Positions 35,937-45,636 are shown, counted from the stretch's first letter. The stretch: 54,237 nucleotides of DNA from Bacteroidales bacterium (GCA_017429685.1 JAFROL010000025.1:1-54237); one strand, 5' to 3'. A program made the numbers and translations. The notes: generated by a model from the letters alone, not told the origin.

Positions 35937-35960
35937 GCAATATTAATACACAAAGAAAAA

Positions 35961-35987
35961 GCCGAAGCGTTTGCTTCGGCTTTTTTT
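35961..35987. terminator. Bidirectional terminator between glmS and tRNA-Lys genes
   Basis: GCCGAAGC-GTTT-GCTTCGGC (35961-35980) followed by seven T, with a run of A on the left side. It can end glmS on the plus strand and the tRNA transcript on the minus strand. Confidence 0.92.
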
Positions 35988-35989
35988 GG

Positions 35990-36062
35990 TGACCACGCTG
36001 GGGCTCGAACCCAGGACCCCATCCTTAAAAGGGATGTGCTCTACCTGCTGAGCTACGTAGTC
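35990..36062 (-). tRNA. tRNA-Lys(TTT), distal copy
   Basis: 73 nt. The acceptor pair GACTACG/CGTGGTC, D-arm GCTC...GAGC, anticodon stem CATCC/GGATG with loop CTTTTAA (anticodon TTT) and T-arm CTGGG-TTCGAGC-CCCAG all fold. On the minus strand the three bases after the discriminator A happen to read CCA. Confidence 0.95.
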
Positions 36063-36083
36063 TGCGAAAACGACATTTACCAG

Positions 36084-36156
36084 TGACCACGCTGGGGCTC
36101 GAACCCAGGACCCCATCCTTAAAAGGGATGTGCTCTACCTGCTGAGCTACGTAGTC
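36084..36156 (-). tRNA. tRNA-Lys(TTT), proximal copy
   Basis: 73 nt, identical to the copy 21 bp downstream. It folds into the same cloverleaf with anticodon TTT. No CCA is encoded. Both copies share one promoter at 36188-36218. Confidence 0.95.
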
Positions 36157-36187
36157 TACAAATTACTATACCCTCAATTTGAGTTTG

Positions 36188-36218
36188 CAAAAGTACAACT
36201 TTTTTGTTTACTGACAAA
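36188..36218 (-). promoter_or_regulatory. Promoter of the tRNA-Lys pair
   Basis: Minus-strand TACTTTTG (36188-36195) and TTTG (36215-36218), spacer 19 bp. The tRNA begins about 31 bp downstream. Confidence 0.8.
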
Positions 36219-36557
36219 ATATTTTTCCCAAATAATGGTCTCCCTAAAATTATATCACTAAAAATCAGCACAGAAGCCTTCCATCAAGAGAAACCAAACA
36301 ACACAAAGACCGCGAAAAAAACAACGATCTGATTAGCATAAACAATCAAAATTGGACCACTAAAGCAACGAACCAATATCACCCCTTCCACACCTACAAC
36401 ACATCAAATATCGCATAGAAAAACACGATCGCACCCTGAATTGTTTCAGACATAACAGAACACAAAGCCAACCGCACATACAACGTTGAAAACCAGAATA
36501 GCACAACAACTCATTACAGTCAAAAAAGAGAAGACCTTAAAAAATTTAAAACAAAAT
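36219..36557. other. Gene-free spacer
   Basis: About 340 bp of A-rich sequence between the tRNA promoter and the promoter of the small gene at 36629. I see no gene, repeat or strong hairpin in it. Confidence 0.5.
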
Positions 36558-36588
36558 TTTGCCGATTCAGAAAATACGCGTATTTTTG
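36558..36588 (+). promoter_or_regulatory. Promoter of the 137-residue protein/wbqC pair
   Basis: TTTG at 36558-36561, 19-bp spacer, TATTTTTG at 36581-36588; ATG 40 bp later. Confidence 0.8.
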
Positions 36589-36628
36589 TATTCCAATTTA
36601 CACCAAAACTATAAACCAAAAAACGGAA

Positions 36629-37042
36629 ATGGACTATACAATCAATATAAAAAAAGGGCTCGGCAACATAGCGTTCGGAATGCCCGTAGAAGAGGTCGTG
36701 GCCCTTCTGGGCAACGCCGACGAAGTGGAATGTATGGAAAATGCAGCCGACGAGACAACCACCATTCTGCACTATGACGACGGTGCAATAACACTGTTTT
36801 TCGAAGGCGAAAACCCAACGCTGGAATGTATCGACCTTTCTGAAGAGGACGCCACTCTTTTTGACCAAAAGATATTCGATATGAACGAGAAAGAAATCGT
36901 GCAACTGATGGTCAAAAACAACTATTTCGAGCAGGATGCCGACGAAGAGGCCTGGGGCGAACGACGCATCTCGTTTGGCGAAGGCAATATTGATTTCTTC
37001 TTTGAGGACGACGAACTGCTCGCCGTGGTTTATGGACGCTGA
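36629..37042 (+). CDS. Small acidic conserved-type protein
   Basis: 137 residues, cytoplasmic, strongly acidic, no signal or membrane segment. It opens with INIKKGLGNIAFGMPVEEVVALLG, a pattern seen in small beta-rich proteins where a GM-x-EEV-x-LLG helix follows two strands. It ends FFFEDDELLAVVYG. Family not recognised. It has its own good promoter and is followed 9 bp later by the WbqC gene, so the two are probably cotranscribed. Confidence 0.75.
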   Translation: MDYTINIKKGLGNIAFGMPVEEVVALLGNADEVECMENAADETTTILHYDDGAITLFFEGENPTLECIDLSEEDATLFDQKIFDMNEKEIVQLMVKNNYFEQDADEEAWGERRISFGEGNIDFFFEDDELLAVVYGR

Positions 37043-37051
37043 AAAAAAGAA

Positions 37052-37678
37052 ATGACACCATCCTCCACCCTTTTCCCCACCGCCTATTTCCCGTCGATTG
37101 CTTTGATGGCCGCAATGGTTAAGGCGCCCAAAATCGATATCGAAATTCAAGAAAGTTTTCCAAAACAGACACACCGAAACCGCACCGTCATCATCACCGC
37201 CAACGGACCAATGACACTGTCAGTGCCCGTTGTGCGGTCCAACGGCACACACACTCTCACTCGCGACATCCTTATAAGCTATTCCGAAAAATGGAACACC
37301 ATCCATTGGCGCGCCATAGAATCAGCATATAATTCGTCACCATATTTTCTTTACTACCGCGACGAAATAGAGAAAATCCTGATGACAAAACACGACACTT
37401 TGATCCAACTCAACGAAAGCCTATTGCAGTTGCTTTTTCGCAAACTAAAAATCGACCTTACGATAGAATACACATCCGATTATGTAAAGCCGCAAAACAC
37501 AGCAAACGACTATCGAGACAAGTACTCGTACAAGCGTCCCGAAAGTTGCCCCATCTGCCCAACCTACACACAGGTTTTCAGCGACAGAATACCGTTCAAT
37601 CCAAACGTAAGCATCATAGACACACTTTTCAACTTAGGCCCAGAAACCAAGGAGTATTTGAGCAAAATACAAGTCTAA
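37052..37678 (+). CDS. WbqC family protein
   Basis: 208 residues. The WbqC-like family is known from polysaccharide gene clusters and related contexts; biochemistry is unsettled. Features: FPTAYFPSIALMAAMVKAPKI at the N-terminus, SVPVVR, and WRAIESAYNSSPYFLYYRDEIEKIL in the centre. There are no sugar genes nearby. The stop codon is the first base group of a perfect 25-bp palindrome (37676-37700). Confidence 0.85.
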   Translation: MTPSSTLFPTAYFPSIALMAAMVKAPKIDIEIQESFPKQTHRNRTVIITANGPMTLSVPVVRSNGTHTLTRDILISYSEKWNTIHWRAIESAYNSSPYFLYYRDEIEKILMTKHDTLIQLNESLLQLLFRKLKIDLTIEYTSDYVKPQNTANDYRDKYSYKRPESCPICPTYTQVFSDRIPFNPNVSIIDTLFNLGPETKEYLSKIQV

Positions 37679-37700
37679 ACATCATAGTCTATGATGTTTA
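37676..37700. repeat. Palindrome at the end of wbqC
   Basis: TAAACATCATA-GTC-TATGATGTTTA: perfect 11-bp arms around a 3-nt centre, including the wbqC stop. A second copy is the core of the long hairpin 38 bp downstream. Confidence 0.85.
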
Positions 37701-37737
37701 TAACCAACAAGCCTGTCATAGACTCCTTTTTTACCAA

Positions 37738-37784
37738 AAACAAGGCCGTAAACATCATAGACTATGATATTTACGGCCTTGTTT
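37738..37784. terminator. Long hairpin between convergent wbqC and mnmG
   Basis: 22-bp arms (37738-37759 and 37763-37784) with one mismatch and a 3-nt loop. The core AAACATCATA...TATGATATTT repeats the wbqC-end palindrome. It lies between convergent genes and probably ends both transcripts, although flanking T runs are short. Its right end overlaps a parS-like site. Confidence 0.75.
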
Positions 37785-37795
37785 CACGGGAAACA
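37780..37795. promoter_or_regulatory. parS-like site with one mismatch
   Basis: TGTTTCACGGGAAACA, differing from the ParB-binding consensus TGTTTCACGTGAAACA at one central base. It lies just past the 3' end of mnmG. Confidence 0.65.
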
Positions 37796-37802
37796 CTGAA
37801 TA

Positions 37803-39689
37803 CTATCGGCAATTCATAAGAATTAAAAGTACCGAAATATCGGCAGGCGAAACACCACTAATCCTTGACGCCTGTCCAATAGTCCGAGGTCTCATTTTTG
37901 ACAATTTCTCACGGGCCTCATACGACAGGGCGGCGACCGAACGATAGTCGAGATCGTCCTTCAGTAGAAGATTTTCATACTTCAGAATTCTATCAGCCAC
38001 CTCTCGCTCCTTTTCAATATATCGGCTATATTTAACCAAAATCTCTGACGAAACAGACACCTCTTTCCTTAGCGAATCAGGAATTGATGAGACAAAATCC
38101 GACAGCTCCGGCGAAAGCTGCATCAGATCCGACAAACTGATCTCCGGACGTAAAAGCAGATTCGAAAGCATTACCTTTTGCTGCAACGGAGCCGACTGAT
38201 GCGACTCCAAGAATTCGTTACACACACCCGGCACAGCAGGCGTTCGGCCTATAAAGTCCACCAAACTGTCCGAATAGCGAACTTTATCCTCAACACGCTT
38301 CATTCGCTCGGCTGAAGCAAGCCCCATATCGAAAGACAGAGGCGTAAGGCGAACATCGGCATCATCCTGGCGCAGAAGTATACGATACTCCGCCCGCGAA
38401 GTAAACATACGATACGGCTCATCCACGCCCTTTGTCACCAAATCGTCAATCAGGACACCAATGTATGCCTGTGTACGTCCGAGAACAAAAGCCGGCCGAC
38501 CCTTCAGCTTCAAAGCCGCATTAATGCCAGCCATCAAACCTTGACAAGCAGCCTCTTCGTAGCCAGTAGTCCCATTGATTTGTCCCGCAAAATAAAGATT
38601 CTCCACATTTTTCGTTTCGAGGGTATACTTAAGTTGCGTAGGCGGAAAATAATCGTACTCTATCGCATATCCTGGTTTAAAAATACGTGCATTTTCAAAT
38701 CCAACTATTGAATGCAGTGCATCCAGCTGCACGTCCAACGGCAGCGACGACGAAAAGCCGTTAAGATAATAAGAATTCGTATGTAGGCCTTCCGGTTCGA
38801 CAAATAGCTGATGACGATCCTTGTCCGAAAACCGATCAATTTTATCTTCAATCGAAGGACAATAGCGTGGTCCTCGACCCTGAATACGGCCAGTAAACAT
38901 AGGCGATTTATCAAATCCCGACCGTAAAATATTGTGTGTATTAAGATTCGTATATGCCAGATAACAAGGTTTTTGCGTAACGAGAGGCACTGTTTCTGGA
39001 CTGAATGAGAACTTCTGAGGATCCTCATCGCCAGGTTGTTCAGCAAGAAGACCAAAATTTATAGTGCGTCCGTCAATTCGCACAGGCGTGCCAGTCTTCA
39101 GTTTCGCGACTTCAAAACCATACTCCTTGAGCCGATCCGACAGTCCTTCTGCCGCCCTCTCCCCTATCCTTCCGCCAGACAGAACCGTCTCGCCGATATA
39201 AATTTTCCCATTCAGAAACGTGCCGTTCGTAAGCACGACAGCATCGGCAGGAATCTCTATCTGCATTCTCGTCACAACCCCCGCAACAGCACCATCCTCT
39301 ATAATCAAATCCACAACTTCATCCTGCCACAGCGAAAGTCCATCTACATTTTCGAGCACACTACGCCAGTTTGCGCTAAAAGCAGCCTTGTCGCACTGTG
39401 CACGAGGGCTCCACATAGCTGGACCCTTCGAGCGGTTGAGCATCTTGAACTGTATCATTGAGCGGTCAGTCACGATGCCAGACCAGCCGCCAAGAGCGTC
39501 AATTTCGCGCACTATCTGTCCTTTTGCCACACCCCCCATCGCCGGATTGCACGACATCTGGCAGACGGCATCAAGATTTTGCGTCACCAGCATAGTCTTG
39601 GCACCAAGTTTTGCGGCAGCACAAGCGGCCTCAGCGCCAGCGTGTCCAGCCCCTACAACAACGATGTCATATTTATCGAACTTTATCAT
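37803..39689 (-). CDS. mnmG: tRNA uridine-5-carboxymethylaminomethyl modification enzyme
   Basis: 628 residues. FAD enzyme that with MnmE modifies the wobble uridine of several tRNAs. The FAD motif [20 protein letters not shown] is at residues 11-30, followed by [46 protein letters not shown] and the PROSITE-type [14 protein letters not shown]. The C-terminal helical MnmE-binding domain is complete. mnmG is often close to the origin of replication, and a perfect parS lies 34 bp before its start. Confidence 0.98.
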   Translation of the reverse strand: MIKFDKYDIVVVGAGHAGAEAACAAAKLGAKTMLVTQNLDAVCQMSCNPAMGGVAKGQIVREIDALGGWSGIVTDRSMIQFKMLNRSKGPAMWSPRAQCDKAAFSANWRSVLENVDGLSLWQDEVVDLIIEDGAVAGVVTRMQIEIPADAVVLTNGTFLNGKIYIGETVLSGGRIGERAAEGLSDRLKEYGFEVAKLKTGTPVRIDGRTINFGLLAEQPGDEDPQKFSFSPETVPLVTQKPCYLAYTNLNTHNILRSGFDKSPMFTGRIQGRGPRYCPSIEDKIDRFSDKDRHQLFVEPEGLHTNSYYLNGFSSSLPLDVQLDALHSIVGFENARIFKPGYAIEYDYFPPTQLKYTLETKNVENLYFAGQINGTTGYEEAACQGLMAGINAALKLKGRPAFVLGRTQAYIGVLIDDLVTKGVDEPYRMFTSRAEYRILLRQDDADVRLTPLSFDMGLASAERMKRVEDKVRYSDSLVDFIGRTPAVPGVCNEFLESHQSAPLQQKVMLSNLLLRPEISLSDLMQLSPELSDFVSSIPDSLRKEVSVSSEILVKYSRYIEKEREVADRILKYENLLLKDDLDYRSVAALSYEAREKLSKMRPRTIGQASRISGVSPADISVLLILMNCR

Positions 39690-39722
39690 TGAATAAATTC
39701 TATTATAAAACGTTACACCACT

Positions 39723-39738
39723 TGTTTCACGTGAAACA
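39723..39738. promoter_or_regulatory. Perfect parS site
   Basis: TGTTTCACGTGAAACA, the complete 16-bp ParB-binding palindrome, in the 57-bp gap between mnmG and ybeY. Confidence 0.9.
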
Positions 39739-39746
39739 GCAGCCGA

Positions 39747-40178
39747 TTACCCTTTGCGTAAGACATCCAACAACTGCAGCGACTCGTCCTCTTTCTGACG
39801 CATAACCGCAGCATCAGCGTCGCTCTTATCCTTAAACCCGAGCAGATGCAGCACACCGTGAATCACAACTCGATGAAGTTCGCGCTCGAATGGAACGGAC
39901 AGAATATCCGCATTGTCCCTCACCCTATCCACACTAATCATAATATCGCCCGATATAAGATTCCCCTCAACACAATCGAACGTAATAATATCAGTATACG
40001 TATCGTGATTCAAAAAACGCACATTTGCATCATACACATACTCATCTGAACAAAACAGGTAGTTGATTCTGCCAAGACTCTTACCATAAGACCTCACGAC
40101 TTCTGACACCCATTTTTTCAGCAAGGGTTCATCATTCAGCTCAAAATCGATATCACCAGACGAAAAAATTATAGCCAT
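39747..40178 (-). CDS. ybeY: Endoribonuclease/rRNA maturation factor YbeY
   Basis: 143 residues from ATG 40178 (MAIIFSSGDID); the six codons upstream are poorly supported. YbeY takes part in 16S rRNA 3'-end processing and ribosome quality control. The zinc motif reads HGVLHLLGFKD: two His are kept and the third ligand is Asp instead of His, which I recall as common in Bacteroidetes members. The D-TYTDIITFDCVEG segment is also typical. It is upstream of mnmG on the same strand, with parS in between. Confidence 0.95.
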   Translation of the reverse strand: MAIIFSSGDIDFELNDEPLLKKWVSEVVRSYGKSLGRINYLFCSDEYVYDANVRFLNHDTYTDIITFDCVEGNLISGDIMISVDRVRDNADILSVPFERELHRVVIHGVLHLLGFKDKSDADAAVMRQKEDESLQLLDVLRKG

Positions 40179-40363
40179 AGTAAAAAAACAACTCAAATTA
40201 AATTTTAGAACAAATTTTCTGAACTGGATAAAAATAAGTACAAAAACCTGATTTATATGTATTTATACCCAAAACAACGGAATTATTCATCAATCTCCGT
40301 AGCACAGAAACAAATATATAGGGAAGATGCCCACAAAAAAGGCAAGAAAAACAGCAATCGGAC

Positions 40364-40819
40364 CTATGCATTTACCAAACGATGCGCATAATGATTCCGA
40401 AGTGTAACCAAACGCTCCAATGCCTTCGATGCCTCGATGCCACTAATGACAAATTCGAGACGCACCGAACAACCATTATTCAAAAAACTGATACGATCTG
40501 AAAGGGTTTTCATAAGATAAATTCCAGTCCCCCTACCCTCGTTCTCGGGAATCGACCCAAATTGTTTGTAGTCGAAGCCTTCCCCTTCATCGGTCACGGT
40601 AAAGAAAATGCCGCCCTTACATAGGTCACTTTCGATAGTAACCTTCTTCGAGGCATCATTATGGTTGCCGTGAACTATTGCATTTTCCACTGCCTGAAGC
40701 AGCGACATCGAGATAGTGGCAGCATAATTATTGATATTGCAAGTGTCGCAAACGGCACTTACAAACCTTTCCACCTCAACCATATTATTTATATCTGACT
40801 GAATAATAAGTTTTTCCAT
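40364..40819 (-). CDS. RsbW-like ATP-binding protein (anti-sigma kinase type)
   Basis: 151 residues. GHKL ATPase fold: LLQAVENAIVHGNHND (N-box), DEGEGFDYKQFG (G1) and EGRGTGIYLMKTLSDRISF (G2). This is the HATPase_c_2 form seen in SpoIIAB/RsbW partner-switching proteins. No anti-sigma-factor antagonist or phosphatase is adjacent, so its partners are elsewhere. It has its own promoter. Confidence 0.9.
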   Translation of the reverse strand: MEKLIIQSDINNMVEVERFVSAVCDTCNINNYAATISMSLLQAVENAIVHGNHNDASKKVTIESDLCKGGIFFTVTDEGEGFDYKQFGSIPENEGRGTGIYLMKTLSDRISFLNNGCSVRLEFVISGIEASKALERLVTLRNHYAHRLVNA

Positions 40820-40846
40820 ACAAAAGCATTATAACTATCTCTGATA

Positions 40847-40877
40847 CAAAGATACTATCTTTTCTGGAAAACACAAA
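40847..40877 (-). promoter_or_regulatory. Promoter of the RsbW-like gene
   Basis: Minus-strand TATCTTTG (40847-40854) and TTTG (40874-40877), 19-bp spacer, about 28 bp before the start codon. It lies between the end of the DUF4175 gene and this gene. Confidence 0.8.
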
Positions 40878-40931
40878 ATAAAATCTTCAACAAAATGCAA
40901 AATACCAACTAAAAGGGTAGGGGATAGCGGA

Positions 40932-43900
40932 TTAAAACTTGAAAAAATAATCGTTGACCTTGTTTTTATAGTAATTGTTCAGCGAAGGCGGCGTGGTATG
41001 GAAAAGGTCCTGATTCTTCTCTTGCAGGCGTTTATATTCCTCCAAATCGCCCTGCGAAGGCTGGAACACATCCTTGCCTTCGGTGCTTTCACGTCGATCC
41101 TCTTTTTCGCGCTGCATCTCAGCCTTTTCGTGCTGCAGCAGGCGAGTCATTATCTGCTGCTGGCGCTGTATTGTCTGACGCGTAATGGTCTTGTTCACAA
41201 GGTCGGTCTCTGTTTGCTCCATCTGACGCATAATTTCGTCTATTTCTTTGGCAATCTTACTATTGCCGCCGCTCTGCTCTTTCATCTCCTGGCCATACTG
41301 CTGCATCATACGGCGTATTTGCTCCTGACGTGCAGCCATCTTGGCAAACTCCGAACTCATCGAATTGCGCTCGCCTATTTTCGTTCTGCCACCAGGCTTA
41401 TTACCCTGTTTTTCAAGTTCTTTTTTCAGCGATTGCATCTGTTTGTTCAGCTCTTCCTGCATCTGTCGCATCGACTTGGGCGACGGCTTTCCGCTTCCAG
41501 GATTCTCACACTGTCCGCTCTTCATCTTCATTCCCTGACGTTTGCAGTTGCCATTCTTTTTTTGCTGCTGGTTCTGGCGCATCTGATTCTGCATCTGGTC
41601 GAGCGATTCAGCCAGAACCAACGACAGGTTGTTGAGCGACGTCATCGAATATTGCATTGATTTCGAAGCGGATGTATTGTGGAACGAACCGTATATCGAC
41701 TCATTGTACTGCATCAGACCCGACATCGATTTAGCAATATTCGAATTGACCGAAGCCAGTTCCTTGTTCACTACCGAAGCCACAGCAATCTGGCGTTTTG
41801 CCAAGGCTCTCAGCGAGTCCTCAACACTGCGGAAATCGTCCTTAAGGCGATTTTGGTCAGCAATAATTTGCTGATATCTTGGATCTTGAACACTTACCGA
41901 ACCAACCGAAGAAACTAAAGCCTCCTGATTAAACGACAGTTGCACCAAGTTTTTCAAAAGCAAACGGATTTGCTCCGAATCCTCCGCCAAATCTTGCTGT
42001 TCAACGTCCGTCTGTGCCTCGGCCAGCTTTTCGGCCAGTTTCTTCAAATCGTCAGCAGCTGACTTCTGCGACTTCGACGCATCCTTTTTCTTGCCCTTCG
42101 ACAGCTTGCTCTCAGCGTCATTCTGATGCTGTTCTATCTGCTTCTGCAGTTCTTCATCAGTCTTGAAATCAGACGGATGCTCAAGTTCTTTATAGTCCTT
42201 TTTGATTTGGTCAATATCCTTTTGCAGCTGCTTGTATTGCTCCGACAGCTTCTGCTGCTCCTTCAGGTTCTGCTGTGCATCGTCCTGCTTTTGCGACAAT
42301 TCCTCCTGCTTTTTCGCCAGCTCATCGGCCTTGTTGACAGCCTGTTCCACCTTCTTTTCAATCTCCAGGCGTTTCAGCAGCTCGATGTTCTGATCCAGCT
42401 GCTTCTCCAGGTCCTCGTTCTTCAGCTTCATATTCTCCAACTCCTCCTGCACCTTCTTTTTATCCATCTCATTCATAAGGCGTTCCATCTCCTTCATCAT
42501 CTCCTTCATCTCCTCGCTCATCACCTCGTCGAACAGGCGGTCAAGCTCCTTCTGTTTCTCCAGCAGCTGCTCGCTCTGGTCGCGGTATTTCTCCTCAAGC
42601 CGGTTGTTTTCCTTCATCTGCTCGCGCATCTGCTGCAGCTGGTTTTTCACCTGCTCCTGCTTCTTTTTCAGCTCCTCTATCTGCTTCTTGTCCTGCCACG
42701 AAAGTTCCTTCTTGTCAACAAGTTTGCGCATCATTTCGTTGATTTCCTCCTGCAGTTTCTTCAGCTCCGAAATCGACAAGTCGGCCTGCTGGTGTATCTG
42801 CGACGACGAGGAGCGAATCATATCGTCAATTTCCTCGTCCGTAGGTACTTGCACCTCGAACGACTGCGACTGCGTCGACTTGGCTCCGTTGATGCCATCA
42901 TTGTCCCACACCTCGAAATAATACTTTATATGATCGCCCGGATTGACGGCAAACTGCGACATATCAACCGAATAGTGGAACTCCTGCGAAGCGTCGCTTC
43001 CAACAGCAATCGGCAGTCGCTGCACATCTTTGACAGAAGTGTCTGACACATTAGTCTTTATAACAACCATTTCGAGCTTCGAGAAGCCATAGTCATCCTT
43101 TATCTGACCGCGGAAAAAATGCCTGTCGGGCATCAGCGAATCACTCATCCTTATGACGGCAATCATCGGATACGCATCGTCGACCACCGACACCGAATAG
43201 GAGAGCGTATCGCTGACAACACGGTCATTATTTACACAGAAAGCGTATGAAAACGAAGACATTGCGCGAACCGATGTCCGCACACGCCCGTTGCCGTTGG
43301 GCGAAAGGTGCAACGCGTTATGGTCGGTGAAAAAATGAAGCGAATCGGCATCCGCTGTCTGGAAAGCCCACTCGATACGCGTCCCCTTCGGAAGCGTGAT
43401 GTCGCCATCGTTCGACAGCGTTTCGGGTTCCTTGCCGGTATAGGCAGGGTAGGAGAGAACCGCTTGGAAATGAACTATCGACGGACGCGGCTGGACCTCA
43501 AGACGATAATCGCGCGAACGTACGCCGACGGCACTGAAATGGAAGTCGCACGACCGCTGCAAATTCTTAAAAACATAGCTGTATTGCGCATTGTCGACCT
43601 TTTGCATACCGTAACTGATGCCATCGACAACAATCGCCGCCTCGTTGGGCACCTCGTCGCCCTCGACAGCGACACGCACCACATAATCATCCTGCTGCGA
43701 AGCAGTAAGATTATCGTTTTCAAGCACAAATGCAAACGGAGCGGGACGCTCGTAGAACGTGGAATGGTTGATAATGCGCTTCGACGGCTCCGTGATGAAC
43801 GACGGAGCAACCAGCAGGGCTACAGCAATGAAAACCAGCGGGAAGGCGACAAATTTCACATACTTCAGATTGCCGCGCAAATCGATGGCCTTCAGGAAAG

Positions 43901-44321
43901 GCACCGGCGACAACTGTGCCGTCTTCTGCTCGATCGAGGCCGACAGAAGGTCGCTGCCGGTCGATTCGCCCATCTGCTGCAACTGCAACAAATTCAGCAA
44001 CTTGTCGCTAACTTCGGGGAAATGGTTGCCGATAATCGATGCCGCCTCGCCATACGAGATGCGTCGACCCAGCCGCCACATCTTGAGCAGCGGCGAAACC
44101 ACATAAAAAGCAACCACAGCGGCCATCGAGGCGATGAACATCCAGAACAACGCGGTGCGCACACCCGTGCCGAACCAGCCAAAATGCTCGAGGACAACAA
44201 TGACGATATAAACCGCTAACAGAATGGCAGCAGCAAGCAGCAAGCCCTTCAGCAGCTTGTTTTTGTAATACTTGCGAATGAAAGCGTCAAGCTTGTCAAT
44301 AATATTGTTTCCGCCGGACAT
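40932..44321 (-). CDS. DUF4175-type large coiled-coil membrane protein
   Basis: 1129 residues from ATG 44321 (MSGGNNIIDKLDAF); the longer open frame to 44600 runs through repeat sequence and is rejected. Two helices near residues 23-75 and a third near 155-175 anchor it. A large exported part with Ig-like segments follows (about 180-470), then a very long Glu/Lys/Gln-rich coiled coil (about 470-830), and a Met/Gln-rich tail. Bacteroidetes DUF4175 proteins have this layout and no settled function. It could be an envelope scaffold. Confidence 0.88.
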   Translation of the reverse strand: MSGGNNIIDKLDAFIRKYYKNKLLKGLLLAAAILLAVYIVIVVLEHFGWFGTGVRTALFWMFIASMAAVVAFYVVSPLLKMWRLGRRISYGEAASIIGNHFPEVSDKLLNLLQLQQMGESTGSDLLSASIEQKTAQLSPVPFLKAIDLRGNLKYVKFVAFPLVFIAVALLVAPSFITEPSKRIINHSTFYERPAPFAFVLENDNLTASQQDDYVVRVAVEGDEVPNEAAIVVDGISYGMQKVDNAQYSYVFKNLQRSCDFHFSAVGVRSRDYRLEVQPRPSIVHFQAVLSYPAYTGKEPETLSNDGDITLPKGTRIEWAFQTADADSLHFFTDHNALHLSPNGNGRVRTSVRAMSSFSYAFCVNNDRVVSDTLSYSVSVVDDAYPMIAVIRMSDSLMPDRHFFRGQIKDDYGFSKLEMVVIKTNVSDTSVKDVQRLPIAVGSDASQEFHYSVDMSQFAVNPGDHIKYYFEVWDNDGINGAKSTQSQSFEVQVPTDEEIDDMIRSSSSQIHQQADLSISELKKLQEEINEMMRKLVDKKELSWQDKKQIEELKKKQEQVKNQLQQMREQMKENNRLEEKYRDQSEQLLEKQKELDRLFDEVMSEEMKEMMKEMERLMNEMDKKKVQEELENMKLKNEDLEKQLDQNIELLKRLEIEKKVEQAVNKADELAKKQEELSQKQDDAQQNLKEQQKLSEQYKQLQKDIDQIKKDYKELEHPSDFKTDEELQKQIEQHQNDAESKLSKGKKKDASKSQKSAADDLKKLAEKLAEAQTDVEQQDLAEDSEQIRLLLKNLVQLSFNQEALVSSVGSVSVQDPRYQQIIADQNRLKDDFRSVEDSLRALAKRQIAVASVVNKELASVNSNIAKSMSGLMQYNESIYGSFHNTSASKSMQYSMTSLNNLSLVLAESLDQMQNQMRQNQQQKKNGNCKRQGMKMKSGQCENPGSGKPSPKSMRQMQEELNKQMQSLKKELEKQGNKPGGRTKIGERNSMSSEFAKMAARQEQIRRMMQQYGQEMKEQSGGNSKIAKEIDEIMRQMEQTETDLVNKTITRQTIQRQQQIMTRLLQHEKAEMQREKEDRRESTEGKDVFQPSQGDLEEYKRLQEKNQDLFHTTPPSLNNYYKNKVNDYFFKF

Positions 44322-44835
44322 AAGGCACTTTGATTTGAACAGATAACAAAACGACGCAGGCGAAAAAATATTGTCTGCCCGCATATTTTTCGCAACAAAG
44401 TCCGCCGATGCCGCCCCGATTCGCCCAAAACACAGCAGCAATGCGCCATTCGGTCGCCTTTGGAAAATCCACAACAAAAACCGTGCCAAACTCCGGCCAT
44501 TTTTCGAAACACGCCACCAAAAGCTGTTGATAACTCCAAAAAAATGGCCAAAAATGCCATTTTTCAACCCCCTGATTCCCAAGGACCAAATACCTACCAA
44601 AGTTTACTCAAAGTTTTACCAAAGTTTAGTCAAACTTCAATGTTGAAAACTTTGATAAAATTTTTGTAAGGCTAAGAATTGAAAATGAGCCTTAGCAGCT
44701 AGGTCGGAAACAAAAAGCGAAACGGACAACGGCGAGATCCACGTGGATGAAAAACGAAAGATGCGTGCCACTGACACAATAAAGGGCACATTGCGGCGTT
44801 GTAGCTATATTATTGAGTAAAGTCGCATCCGCATT
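44322..44835. other. Gene-free spacer with 11-bp repeats and hairpins
   Basis: 514 bp between divergent genes. It contains a 9-bp hairpin AAAAATGGC/GCCATTTTT (44540-44564), TGTTGATAA (inverse TTATCAACA) at 44525-44533, four 11-bp units at about 44598-44641 (ACCAAAGTTTA type), and an inverse copy AAAACTTTGATAAAA at 44646-44660 that can pair with TTTTACCAAAGTTT. On the minus strand the order matches the element at 19.3-19.48 kb. No gene is seen. Confidence 0.65.
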
Positions 44836-45636
44836 ATGAGTAAAGTCGTTTTTATATCCGGAGCCTCGTCGGGTTTTGGCAAGGCAATAGCAGAACTTCT
44901 GGCGTCGAAAGGCTACATCGTCTACGGCACCAGCCGCAAGAGCATAACGCACAGTCAGATACACTTCCTGTATATGGATTTGCAGGAACGCGAATCTGTC
45001 AGAAAGGCCATAGGCCGTGTAGTTGAAGAACAAGGACGTATCGACGTGGTTATCAACAATGCCGGAATGGGGATAGGGGGGTCGCTGGAGCTGGCCACCG
45101 ACGAAGAGATTGACATACAGATGGGCACCAATTTCCGCGGCTGCGTGAGTGTATGCCAGGACGTGCTGCCCGTGATGCGGAAGCAGGGCGGCGGACAAAT
45201 AATCAACCTGAGCTCGATTGGTGGAATTATGGGCCTGCCTTACCAGGGCTATTACTCAGCCTCGAAATTTGCCATCGAGGGCTTCACCGAGGCGCTGGCG
45301 GCAGAGGTCCGCGGCTTTGGCATAAAAGTGTCAATGGTCGAGCCCGGCGATTTCGCCACCAATTTCACGGCCCGGCGCAAGATATCGGAGGCGACGCAGA
45401 AAAGCGCCGCCTACGGCGACAGTTTTGCCCGCAGCCTGTCACTTATCGAAAAAGAGGAAAACGGCGGCCTAAAGCCCGAAAAACTGGCCAAAACAGTGGA
45501 GAAAATCATCCGCAGCCGTCACCCGCGCCTACGCTACGTCGTGGCCAACCTCGAGCAGAAGCTTTCAGTCCTCCTGAAACGCATCATCCCTAGCAACTGG
45601 ATGGTGTCGATTTTGAGGAACTATTATAAGGTTTAA
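44836..45636 (+). CDS. SDR family oxidoreductase
   Basis: 266 residues. ISGASSGFGKA at residues 7-17 binds NAD(P); NNAG is near 72, then LSSIGG and the catalytic YSASK near 145. The C-terminal end is basic and amphipathic (LEQKLSVLLKRIIPSNWMVSILRNYYK), suggesting membrane contact. It lies 1.5 kb from serine palmitoyltransferase but on the other strand. A 3-ketosphinganine reductase role is conceivable but unproven. Substrate undetermined. Confidence 0.9.
   Translation: MSKVVFISGASSGFGKAIAELLASKGYIVYGTSRKSITHSQIHFLYMDLQERESVRKAIGRVVEEQGRIDVVINNAGMGIGGSLELATDEEIDIQMGTNFRGCVSVCQDVLPVMRKQGGGQIINLSSIGGIMGLPYQGYYSASKFAIEGFTEALAAEVRGFGIKVSMVEPGDFATNFTARRKISEATQKSAAYGDSFARSLSLIEKEENGGLKPEKLAKTVEKIIRSRHPRLRYVVANLEQKLSVLLKRIIPSNWMVSILRNYYKV

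Noticed and set aside
44322-44600. N-terminal extension of the DUF4175 protein
   Set aside because: The extra 93 residues are encoded by the hairpin and 11-bp repeat region and look like no signal or domain; the start at 44321 fits the family.
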